NCBI RefSeq assembly: GCF_030150155.1
Contig: NZ_JASLGR010000039.1
Location: forward strand, 1 to 64,000
Length of the DNA: 64,000 nt
Source of the DNA: Nocardioides sp.
GTDB taxonomy: Bacteria; Actinomycetota; Actinomycetes; Propionibacteriales; Nocardioidaceae
Direction: 5' to 3'
The position numbers were made by a program, and so were the translations under genes. The notes beneath the pieces were generated by a model that had not been told where the DNA came from, ran no database searches, and saw nothing but the letters and a program-made list of their open reading frames with translations. Shown here piece after piece: positions 35,001-41,800 of the stretch. How positions within the stretch are numbered: the stretch's first letter is position 1; each line of letters begins with the position of its first letter.

Positions 35001-35283
35001 CGGCGACTACGCCGCGGACCGGCTGGCCGAGGCGATGCTGCACTCGCACTACCCGCTCCAGGCCATGCTGTACGGCGTCGTGCTGCACCGGTTCCTGCGC
35101 TGGCGGCTGGCCGGCTACGACCCCGAGGTCCATCTGGGCGGGGTGCTCTACCTGTATGTCCGCGGGATGGCCGGCCCCGAGACCCCGACGGTCGACGGCG
35201 TGCCGACCGGGGTGTTCAGCTGGCACCCGCCAGCGGCCCTGACCGTGGCACTGTCCGAGCTGCTCGACGGGGAGGGCGCATGA
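32026..35283 (+). CDS. recB: Exodeoxyribonuclease V beta subunit RecB with in-frame repeat insertion
   Basis: SF1A 3'-5' helicase and nuclease of RecBCD, 1085 residues from GTG 32026 (an adjacent GTG at 32023 and ATG at 32038 are alternatives). Walker A LLEASAGTGKTWTVA; Walker B VLVDEFQDTDPVQW; IGDPKQAIYGFRGGD; motif TIWGSKGLQYPITYV; C-terminal nuclease motif VVDYKTN (Asp982, Lys984). Residues 792-813 are encoded by exactly three units of the 22-bp repeat family and lie between helicase and nuclease domains, after an acidic stretch KDDDDP, so they probably form a flexible surface linker. Overlaps recC and recD by 4 bp. Confidence 0.95.
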   Translation: MSDVMEHFDAAGPLPRGTVLLEASAGTGKTWTVATLVTRYVAEGVATLDQLLVITFGRAATQELRERVREHLTDASRTLTDPEQRRRVIDALASFDAATIATTHQFCQIVLRSLGVAGDSDPGTTLVESVDDLLVEVVDDLYLRWYAGQNAAPPISRDLALRVSRESVADPRAALAEPGPDAAGQARAAFAREVRVELERRKRQLGILSYDDLLSRLADALAEPDSPARARMRQRWRIVLVDEFQDTDPVQWQVLERAFAGHSDLVLIGDPKQAIYGFRGGDVATYLDAARSAQSRATLGRNWRSDADLVAPLQVVWEGAQLGDPAITVLPIEATTPGTRLRGAGAPWRMRQVSRDGFRLRSGNVSAADARSFVARDCAADIARVLAEGATWDGEPLQARHIAVIVARRDHGMAVQRELTLRGVPAVMAGGGDVFQTEAADAWLTLLEALESPHRTGLVRAVALTPFFGYRAHELATDPGSGGREEADRLTSRLADTVRGWAILLRSRGVAALVEAAEERGLTARVLGQVEGDRLLTDLRHLGQLLHDLQSREGLGLTGLLEWFRSERRRTAAAERPRRLDSDAAAVQIVTIWGSKGLQYPITYVPFAYDNWVNDSPDVVRFHDRDPEGRPIRSLDVSGSGTHLAAHLREELGEELRNLYVALTRAQSQVVTWWAPTFNTPSAGLHRMIFGRRPGTAEVPERVEPRDDDYVSSVFTALAQLGGPVHELAVIAPASSEPLPATVPDLAVRAFTRRIDTEWRRTSYSGLIRAAEEAGVGSEPEAVGHKDDDDPAEIRVSPQPDPGSPPSSSGFATRSPMADLPAGAGFGSLVHAVLEHADPTAPDLVAELATQIEEQRRWWPVDAPTDDLATGLEPLNRTPLGPLADDLTLVDLDLTQRLCELDFEIPLTGGDHSRGEARLRDLAPVLRRHLPPGDPVAAYAERLEAPGLGDQTLRGYLSGSIDAVLRIPDPGVPGGSRFVVVDYKTNFLGETVGDYAADRLAEAMLHSHYPLQAMLYGVVLHRFLRWRLAGYDPEVHLGGVLYLYVRGMAGPETPTVDGVPTGVFSWHPPAALTVALSELLDGEGA
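34399..34464 (+). repeat. 22-bp repeat array 4 (three units) inside recB
   Basis: Cores start at 34403 (AGATCC), 34425 (AGATCC) and 34447 (AGTTCC), 22 bp apart. The 66-bp stretch keeps the recB frame and reads AEIRV, DPGSP and SSGFAT from successive units, since 22 bp shifts the phase by one per unit. Some unit positions are eroded (TTTCCCCCCAG). Confidence 0.9.
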
Positions 35284-36980
35284 CCGAGACCTGGGAGCCG
35301 ATCGACGCGTGGGACGCCCGGCTCGCGCTGGGCGCGACCGGACTGCTGCGCACCTTCAACGAGGCCGGGGTGCTGACCGCGGCCGACGTGCACGTCGCCG
35401 ATCGCGTCGCCGAGCTGGTCGGTGAGCAGTCCGAGCCGGTCCGGCTCGCGATGGCGCTCACCGTGCGGGCCGCCCGGCAGGGATCGGTCTGCCTCGACCT
35501 CGCCGGGGCGATGGCGCAGGCGCCGGACCTGCCCTGGCCGGTCGCGACCGCGGCGCAGTGGCTCGCGCTGTGCGAGGCCTCGCCGCTGGCGGCGCAGGTG
35601 CTGCGGATCGACCACGGGCTGCTCTACCTCGACCGCTACCACCGTGAGGAGGGGCAGATCCGCGACGACCTGCTCGCCCGCCTGGCCGCCCCCGCGCCCG
35701 TCGTCGACGAGGACCTGCTGCAGGCCAGCGCCGAGCGGATCTTCCCCGGCGAGGGGTACGCCGAGCAGCGGGCCGCCGCCGTCGCCGCGGCGCGCCAGTG
35801 GACCACCGTCCTGACCGGTGGCCCCGGCACCGGCAAGACCACCACCGTCAGCGGTCTGCTGGAGCTGCTCGGCGAGCAGAGCACGAAGCCGCTGCGGATC
35901 GCCCTGACCGCGCCGACCGGGAAGGCCGCGGCCCGGCTCCAGGAGTCGGTCGCCCGCCCCGAGCTCACCGCCGCCACCCTGCACCGGCTGCTGGGCTGGC
36001 GCCCCGGCTCCTCGACCCGGTTCCACCACCACCGCGGCAACCGGCTGCCGCACGACGTGATCGTCGTCGACGAGACCTCGATGGTCTCGCTCACCATGAT
36101 GGCCCGGCTGCTCGAGGCGGTCCGCCCCGGAGCCCGCCTGATCCTGGTGGGCGATGCCGACCAGCTCGCCTCGGTGGAGGCCGGAGCGGTCCTGGCCGAC
36201 CTGGTCGAGGGCCTGCGCGAGCTTGCCCCGCAGGCGGTCACCCAGCTGCGCACCGCCCGACGGTTCGGCGCCGACATCGGGGAGCTGGCCGAGGCGCTGC
36301 GCGCCGGCGACGCCGACACCGCCCTGGCCGTGCTCACCCGCGGCAGCGAGGCGGCCACCCTGGTCGACCCCGAGGACCCCGCCGTCCAGGCCGCGCTGCA
36401 GAGTCGGCTGACCGCGCACGCCCTGCGGCTGCGCGAGGCCGCCGGCCGGGCCTCGATCGGCGAGGTGCTGAGCCTGGCCGAGGAGCACCGACTGCTCTGC
36501 GCCCACCGCGACGGCCCTGCCGGGGCGTCCTTCTGGAACCGCCGGATCGAACGCTGGCTGGCCGACGAGGTCGGGCTCAGTCACCTCCCCGAGTGGTACG
36601 TGGGGCGGCCGGTCCTGGTCACCTCGAACGACTACGGGCTGGAGCTGTTCAACGGCGACACCGGCGTGGTGGTGGCCGAGGGGGAGTCGTTGGGCGTCGC
36701 GATCGCGGGGGCACGCGTGACGACGTACGCTCCGTCGCGGCTGGCGGCCGTGGAGACCCTGCACGCCATGACGGTGCACAAGTCCCAGGGCTCCCAGGCC
36801 CGCACGGTGACGGTGCTGATGCCGCCCGAGGACTCGCCGCTGCTCACCCGCGAGCTGTTCTACACCGCTGTCACGCGAGCCCAGGAGCGGGTGATCGTGG
36901 TCGGTACGCCGGCCTCGGTGCGCACCGCGATCGAGCGCCGTGCCCAGCGTGCCTCGGGACTGGTGGAACGCCTCGGCTGA
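35280..36980 (+). CDS. recD: Exodeoxyribonuclease V alpha subunit RecD
   Basis: SF1B 5'-3' helicase of RecBCD, 566 residues. Walker A LTGGPGTGKTTTV, motif Ia LTAPTGKAAARLQES, TLHRLLGW, Walker B VIVVDETSMVSLTMM, LVGDADQLASVEAGAVL, and the C-terminal motif MTVHKSQGSQARTVTVLMP...LFYTAVTRAQERVIVVG. The ATG overlaps the recB stop (ATGA). Completes a co-translated recCBD operon. Confidence 0.95.
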   Translation: MTETWEPIDAWDARLALGATGLLRTFNEAGVLTAADVHVADRVAELVGEQSEPVRLAMALTVRAARQGSVCLDLAGAMAQAPDLPWPVATAAQWLALCEASPLAAQVLRIDHGLLYLDRYHREEGQIRDDLLARLAAPAPVVDEDLLQASAERIFPGEGYAEQRAAAVAAARQWTTVLTGGPGTGKTTTVSGLLELLGEQSTKPLRIALTAPTGKAAARLQESVARPELTAATLHRLLGWRPGSSTRFHHHRGNRLPHDVIVVDETSMVSLTMMARLLEAVRPGARLILVGDADQLASVEAGAVLADLVEGLRELAPQAVTQLRTARRFGADIGELAEALRAGDADTALAVLTRGSEAATLVDPEDPAVQAALQSRLTAHALRLREAAGRASIGEVLSLAEEHRLLCAHRDGPAGASFWNRRIERWLADEVGLSHLPEWYVGRPVLVTSNDYGLELFNGDTGVVVAEGESLGVAIAGARVTTYAPSRLAAVETLHAMTVHKSQGSQARTVTVLMPPEDSPLLTRELFYTAVTRAQERVIVVGTPASVRTAIERRAQRASGLVERLG

Positions 36981-37007
36981 GCCGAAAGCGGCGGGGTCGG
37001 TGCAGGG

Positions 37008-37619
37008 TCAGGGGCGCGCGATCGAGGCGGCTAGGCTGACCAGGTGGCCGATCCGGGCCAGCTCGGAGTCGAGGAACTCCGGGCCGCCGCGGCGGCCGAT
37101 GATCACGATCTCGTTGCCGTCGACGCGGGCTCCGGCGTACACCGCCTCGTCGTCCTCACCGTCGACGTCGAGGGCGCAGGCGCGCTCGATCTCGACGAAG
37201 GGCAGGTCGGTCGGGGCCGACTCGGTGCGGTTGAGGACGCCGCTGGCGCGGTGGATCCGGACCGCCCAGTCGGAGCGGAAGGTCTGCGGCAGCACCTCGA
37301 CGAGCCGGTTGAGGGCCTCGGACGGCTCCTCGGTCAGGCTCTCGACGGCTTCCAGATCGAGGAACAGGTTGCCGCCCGCGGCGTACCGCGAGATCCAGAT
37401 GACCTTGACGCCGTCGAGCATGTTGCACGCCGAGACGATCGAGTCGGGCATCGCGCCGGGCGCGGTCTCGAGCAGCACATCGTCGACGGCCCAGCCTTCG
37501 TGGGACTTCTCCACGATCTCGATGGCTTCGATGTCGCCGCCCGCCTCACCGATCGTGGTCGCGAGGCGTCCGAGGGATCCGGGGACGTCGGGAAGTTCGA
37601 CACGCAGCAGGTAAGGCAT
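37008..37619 (-). CDS. ACT-domain protein
   Basis: A 203-residue protein opening with an ACT domain (YLLRVELPDVPGSLGRLATTIGEAGGDIEAIEIVE), the ligand-binding fold of amino-acid-responsive proteins. The remainder (LPFVEIERACALDVDGEDDEAVYAGARVDGNEIVIIGRRGGPEFLDSELARI) resembles no enzyme I recognise. It is a conserved type of stand-alone ACT regulator in actinobacteria; ligand unknown. Confidence 0.82.
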   Translation of the reverse strand: MPYLLRVELPDVPGSLGRLATTIGEAGGDIEAIEIVEKSHEGWAVDDVLLETAPGAMPDSIVSACNMLDGVKVIWISRYAAGGNLFLDLEAVESLTEEPSEALNRLVEVLPQTFRSDWAVRIHRASGVLNRTESAPTDLPFVEIERACALDVDGEDDEAVYAGARVDGNEIVIIGRRGGPEFLDSELARIGHLVSLAASIARP

Positions 37620-37659
37620 CGTTTGAACCTACCCGATCGTGGTGTCAGCCACATTTCCT

Positions 37660-39132
37660 TCAGGGAACGGCTACCACCTGGAAGGTCGCCAGGGTCGGGT
37701 CGGCCGCATAGGCGATCCGTACGCCGGCCGCGGCGGCGTCCTGCAGCAGCTCGACGGTCTCGGGCGTGATCTCCTCGCCCGGGACGAGCACCGGCACCCC
37801 GGGCGGGTAGGGGGCGATCACTTCGGCGCTGATCCGACCCAGTGCCTGCGCCGCGGGGACGGTCTCGGTGTCGGCGAAGAAGGCGTCGCGCGGGGTCATC
37901 CGCGCGGTGGGAAGCCGGGTCTCGTCGGTGGCGGACCCGGATCTCGGCTGTGGTGAACCCGGATCTCGGCGGTGGTGAACCCGGATCTCGGCGGCCTGTT
38001 CGAGGACCACCTCGGTGAACCGGGCGAGGTCCTCAGGACGGTCGGCGAGCGTCACGATCGGGATCACCGTGGTCTCGTCGGCCTGCTCGGGCGCGAGCCC
38101 GGCGGCGATCAGTCGCTGCTCCAGGTCCAGGCCGCCATCGGGCAGGCGCACGACCAGCTTGGTCGGGTCCATCCGGTGCGTGTCGGGGCCGGCCACGCTC
38201 AGGCCCGCCTCGCGCAGCGTGGCCCGGGCGGCCGAGACGGCGTCGAGCACGACCCCGAGGCGCTGATGGCCCAGCGGGCTGTCCAGCAGGGTGACAGCGG
38301 CATCGGTGCTGGCCAGCAGCGAGCCCGCCGGGCTGGTCGTCGCGGACAGGTCGAAGGCCCGCTCCAACCGACCGGCGTCGAGTCGCTCGGTGCGGGCGAG
38401 CACGACGGAGGCCTGCGAGTAGGCCGGCAGCGTCTTGTGCGCGCTGAAGATGACGGCGTCGGCGCCCAGCGCGATCCCGTGCGCGGGCAGGTCCTCGTGG
38501 AACCCCAGGTGGGCGCCCCAGGCCTGGTCGACGACGACGGTGAGCCCGGCCGCGTGCGCGGTCGCGATCAGCGCCTCGCGGTCCGACAGCGTGCCGACGT
38601 ACGACGGCTCGACGAGGAACAGGGCCCGGGCCCGGGGATGTCGGGCGATGGCGGCCTCCACGGTGGCCACGCTCAGCTCGGTGATCAGCCCGTCGCTGAC
38701 GGTCGGGGTCAGCCAGCGCGGCGTGAGGCCGGCCAGCAGCAGTCCGGAGAGCGTGGAGCGGTGCGCGTTGCGGGCCACCAGCACCTCGTCGCCCGGCGTG
38801 CCGACGGAGAGCGCGAGCACCTGGTTGGCGTGGGTGGATCCGCCGGTGGAGTAGCGACACCAGTCGGCGCCCCAGCGGGTCGCCGTACGCGCTTCGGCGG
38901 CGGCCAGCACTCCGGCGGCGTCCTTGAGGGTGGCCAGACCACCGAAGAGGGGGACGTCGCCGCGGTTGACGTCGCCGAGCTCGGGCCAGAGCAGACCGGC
39001 GCGCTGCTTGTGTCCGGGGATCATGAACGGCGTCCCTGGTGAGGACATGAAACGTGACCAGCCGTCGAGCAGCGACGAGGTCAGCGGGGGAGTGGGAGTG
39101 GACGTGCGGGGGGTCACCTCGGGGTCCGACAT
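37660..39132 (-). CDS. Orn/Lys/Arg decarboxylase-family PLP enzyme with in-frame repeat insertion
   Basis: A 490-residue fold-type I PLP enzyme of the Bacillus SpeA/Cad-like group: FMIPGHKQRAG, RYSTGGSTHANQVLAL, HRSTLSGLLLAG, VVVDQAWGAHLGFHEDLP, and the PLP-Lys motif FSAHKTLPAYSQ. C-terminal domain ends YPPGVPVLVPGEEITPETVELLQ. Substrate (Arg, Lys or Orn) cannot be fixed. Residues 381-402 come from three units of the 22-bp repeat family, placed between the large PLP domain and the C-terminal domain. Start at ATG 39132. Confidence 0.9.
   Translation of the reverse strand: MSDPEVTPRTSTPTPPLTSSLLDGWSRFMSSPGTPFMIPGHKQRAGLLWPELGDVNRGDVPLFGGLATLKDAAGVLAAAEARTATRWGADWCRYSTGGSTHANQVLALSVGTPGDEVLVARNAHRSTLSGLLLAGLTPRWLTPTVSDGLITELSVATVEAAIARHPRARALFLVEPSYVGTLSDREALIATAHAAGLTVVVDQAWGAHLGFHEDLPAHGIALGADAVIFSAHKTLPAYSQASVVLARTERLDAGRLERAFDLSATTSPAGSLLASTDAAVTLLDSPLGHQRLGVVLDAVSAARATLREAGLSVAGPDTHRMDPTKLVVRLPDGGLDLEQRLIAAGLAPEQADETTVIPIVTLADRPEDLARFTEVVLEQAAEIRVHHRRDPGSPQPRSGSATDETRLPTARMTPRDAFFADTETVPAAQALGRISAEVIAPYPPGVPVLVPGEEITPETVELLQDAAAAGVRIAYAADPTLATFQVVAVP
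37927..37992 (-). repeat. 22-bp repeat array 5 (three units) inside decarboxylase gene
   Basis: Cores ACCCGG start at 37935, 37957 and 37979 (22 bp apart), all of the GATCCGGG type read on the minus strand. The 66 bp keep the frame and read AEIRV, DPGSP and SGSAT, the same phase as in recB. Confidence 0.9.
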
Positions 39133-39213
39133 GACCTCAGTCTGACATCGCATTGGCCGAGAGCCGAGGGTGTGAGGGCGGAATACCTGAGCCTGAGGAG
39201 ACGCTGCTTCGGT

Positions 39214-39657
39214 ATGGCTATTTCTGGCGAGTACGTCCCCAGCCCCGCTGAGTGGGTGCGCAAACAGGTCGAGGCCTTCGAGTCCTCCAACGGCTCCGAA
39301 GCCAACACGCTGGCCGACTCCGGTGACCCGATCATCGTGATCACGAACGTCGGCGCGAAGAGCGGCAAGATCCGCAAGACGCCGCTGATGCGGGTCGAGC
39401 GCGACGGCAAGTACCTCGCGGTCGCCTCCAAGGGAGGCGCTCCCGAGGACCCGCAGTGGGCGGCGAACTTCCGCGCCCACCCCGACGTCGAGCTCCAGGA
39501 CGGTCCGGTGAAGAAGGCCTACCGGGTCCGCGAGCTGGCTGGTGCCGAGCGCGCCGAGTGGTGGGACCACGCGGTGGCCACGTGGGGCACCTACGCGGAG
39601 TACCAGAAGAAGACCGACCGGCAGATCCCGCTCTTCCTGCTGGAGCCGGTCGACTGA
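39214..39657 (+). CDS. Deazaflavin (F420)-dependent nitroreductase-family protein
   Basis: A 147-residue protein of the Ddn family: ITNVGAKSGKIRKTPLMRVERDGKYLAVASKGGAPEDPQWAANFRAHPDVELQDG is the signature of the F420-binding split barrel. Family members reduce quinones or nitro compounds with reduced F420. Start at ATG 39214 preceded by GAGGAG; divergent from the decarboxylase gene. Confidence 0.92.
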   Translation: MAISGEYVPSPAEWVRKQVEAFESSNGSEANTLADSGDPIIVITNVGAKSGKIRKTPLMRVERDGKYLAVASKGGAPEDPQWAANFRAHPDVELQDGPVKKAYRVRELAGAERAEWWDHAVATWGTYAEYQKKTDRQIPLFLLEPVD

Positions 39658-39681
39658 GGCGCCGTCTCGATCCGCCGAGGC

Positions 39682-40599
39682 TCAGGTCAGCAGCGCGCTG
39701 ATCAGCAGCATCTGCGGGATCGCGGCCAGCGTCGTGACGAAGACGGCGTCGCGCGCCAGCGTCACCGAGCGCTGGTAGCGCACCGCCATCACGAAGACGT
39801 TCTGTGCGGTCGGCAGGCCGGCCAGCACCGTGACGGTCAGCAACTCGTGGTCGCTCAGCCCGAGCAGCCTGCCGATGATGTACGCCGCCACGGGCTGCAC
39901 CGCCATCTTGAGCGCCACCAGCCCGGCCAGCTCGGTCGCGGGGACCCCGCGGCCGGGCAGCGGACCGAGCCGCAGCGAGATGCCGTAGGCGATCAGCATC
40001 CCCGGCACCGACATCTGGCCGATGATCTGGATCGGGTCGAAGAGCGGGCCGGGCAGGTGCAGGCCGGTCAGCGCCATCGCCAGGCCGGCCGCCGAGGCGA
40101 TCGTCATCGGGTTCTTGAACGGACGGCTGGCCACGACCCGCCAGGACAGTGGCTGACCCGCGACCGCGACGTCGAGCAGGGTCAGGGCGATCGGCTGGAG
40201 CAGCACCAGCTGGAGCAGGATCGTCGGCACCACGGCGGTCGCGTCGCCGATCACGTAGACGGCGATCGGGATGCCGAGGTTGGCGCCGTTGACGTAGCAG
40301 GCCGACAGCATGCTGATCACGGTCCGGCCGAGGTCGTGCGAGCGGGCGCGGGAGAGCCCGAGGGCGAGCAGCCCGCTGACGGCGACGGCCCCACCGGTAG
40401 CGATCAGGTTGCCGGAGAAGAGCTGGTGGACGTCGGCGTCCTGCAGCATCGTGATCAGCAGGGCTGGGCTGGCGACGTAGAACGTCAGCGTCGCGAGCAT
40501 CCGCTGGGCGCTGGCGTCGAGGATCCGGGCGTGCGCCAGCAGCAGGCCGACGCCGATGATGAAGCCGACGGTCGCGAAGCCTTCGAGTACGCCGGTCAC
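39682..40599 (-). CDS. AEC-family (auxin efflux carrier) transporter
   Basis: A 305-residue protein with about ten hydrophobic helices and the AEC pattern: GFIIGVGLLLAHARILDASAQRMLATLTFYVASPALLITML at the start, VNGANLGIPIAVYVIGD in the middle and VLAGLPTAQNVFVMAVRY near the end. Such carriers move malate or other organic acids. GTG start. Substrate not assignable. Confidence 0.88.
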   Translation of the reverse strand: MTGVLEGFATVGFIIGVGLLLAHARILDASAQRMLATLTFYVASPALLITMLQDADVHQLFSGNLIATGGAVAVSGLLALGLSRARSHDLGRTVISMLSACYVNGANLGIPIAVYVIGDATAVVPTILLQLVLLQPIALTLLDVAVAGQPLSWRVVASRPFKNPMTIASAAGLAMALTGLHLPGPLFDPIQIIGQMSVPGMLIAYGISLRLGPLPGRGVPATELAGLVALKMAVQPVAAYIIGRLLGLSDHELLTVTVLAGLPTAQNVFVMAVRYQRSVTLARDAVFVTTLAAIPQMLLISALLT

Positions 40600-40667
40600 G
40601 CTGGCTCACAGTAGAGGGCGGGGAGGTGCCGGCCGGCGGCGGCCCGGGCTCGACTAGCCTGCCGTGC

Positions 40668-41612
40668 ATGAGTGCGATCGAGGGCGTCAGCGAGATCTTC
40701 GACCCGGCGGACTGGGACGCGGTTCCCGGCTTCGACGACCTGACCGATCTCACCTACCACCGGGCCAAGGCGCACGGCACGGTTCGGATCGCCTTCGACC
40801 GCCCCGACGTGCTCAACGCCTTCCGGCCCCACACCGTCGACGAGCTGCTGCGCACTCTGGAGCACGCCCGTACGTCGGCCGACGTCGGCTGCGTCATCCT
40901 GACCGGCAACGGTCCGAGCGCCAAGAACGGCAAGTGGGCGTTCTGCACCGGCGGCGACCAGCGGATCCGCGGCCGCGCGGGCTACCAGTACGAGGACAAG
41001 ACCATCGGCTCCTCGGACACCGGCGCCGAAGAGCCGTCGGTGATCGACAAGGCCAAGCTGGCGCGGCTGCACATCCTGGAGTGCCAGCGCCTGATCCGCT
41101 TCATGCCCAAGGTCGTCATCTGTGTCGTGCCCGGCTGGGCTGCCGGCGGTGGCCACTCCCTGCACGCCGTTGCCGACCTGACCCTGGCCTCGCGCGAGCA
41201 CGCCCGCTTCAAGCAGACCGACGCCGACGTCGGCTCCTTCGACGGCGGGTACGGCTCCGCCTACCTGGCGCGCCAGGTAGGCCAGAAGTTCGCCCGCGAG
41301 ATCTTCTTCCTCGGCGACGAGTACGACGCCGACACCATGTACCAGATGGGTGCCGTCAACCGCGTGGTCGAGCACGCCCAGCTGGAGAAGGTCGCTCTGG
41401 AGTGGGGCGCCAAGATCAACGGCAAGTCCCCCACGGCCCAGCGGATGCTCAAGTACTCCTTCAACCTCCTCGACGACGGCCTGGTCGGCCAGCAGCTCTT
41501 CGCCGGTGAGACCACCCGCCTGGCGTACATGACCGACGAGGCGGCCGAGGGGCGCGACCAGTTCCTGGAGAAGCGGGAGCCGGACTGGAGCCCGTACCCC
41601 TGGTACTACTGA
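40668..41612 (+). CDS. menB: 1,4-dihydroxy-2-naphthoyl-CoA synthase
   Basis: Crotonase-family enzyme of menaquinone synthesis, 314 residues. MenB-specific stretches: RIAFDRPDVLNAFRPHTVDELLRTLEHAR, FCTGGDQRIRGRAGYQ, VPGWAAGGGHSLHAVADLTLASREHARFKQTDADVGSFDGGYGSAYLARQVGQKFAREIFFLG and the C-terminal YPWYY. Start at ATG 40668; the longer reading frame before it has no support. Other men genes are outside the window. Confidence 0.96.
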   Translation: MSAIEGVSEIFDPADWDAVPGFDDLTDLTYHRAKAHGTVRIAFDRPDVLNAFRPHTVDELLRTLEHARTSADVGCVILTGNGPSAKNGKWAFCTGGDQRIRGRAGYQYEDKTIGSSDTGAEEPSVIDKAKLARLHILECQRLIRFMPKVVICVVPGWAAGGGHSLHAVADLTLASREHARFKQTDADVGSFDGGYGSAYLARQVGQKFAREIFFLGDEYDADTMYQMGAVNRVVEHAQLEKVALEWGAKINGKSPTAQRMLKYSFNLLDDGLVGQQLFAGETTRLAYMTDEAAEGRDQFLEKREPDWSPYPWYY

Positions 41613-41800
41613 TCTGGTGAGTTTCCCCAGGTCATAGGCGGTATAGGTCGCGAAGTGTGGCAGCAACCCGCGGTGTGGAACTAGGGAGGGGTGCTTTGTG
41701 GCGTCGGTGTCTCGGATTGGGTGCCAGGCCGTAGTGATCGTGGCAGACTGACCGCGTTCTTGACCGCAGCCGCGGTTGGTCGAGTGGAGGCGGGCTGAGG

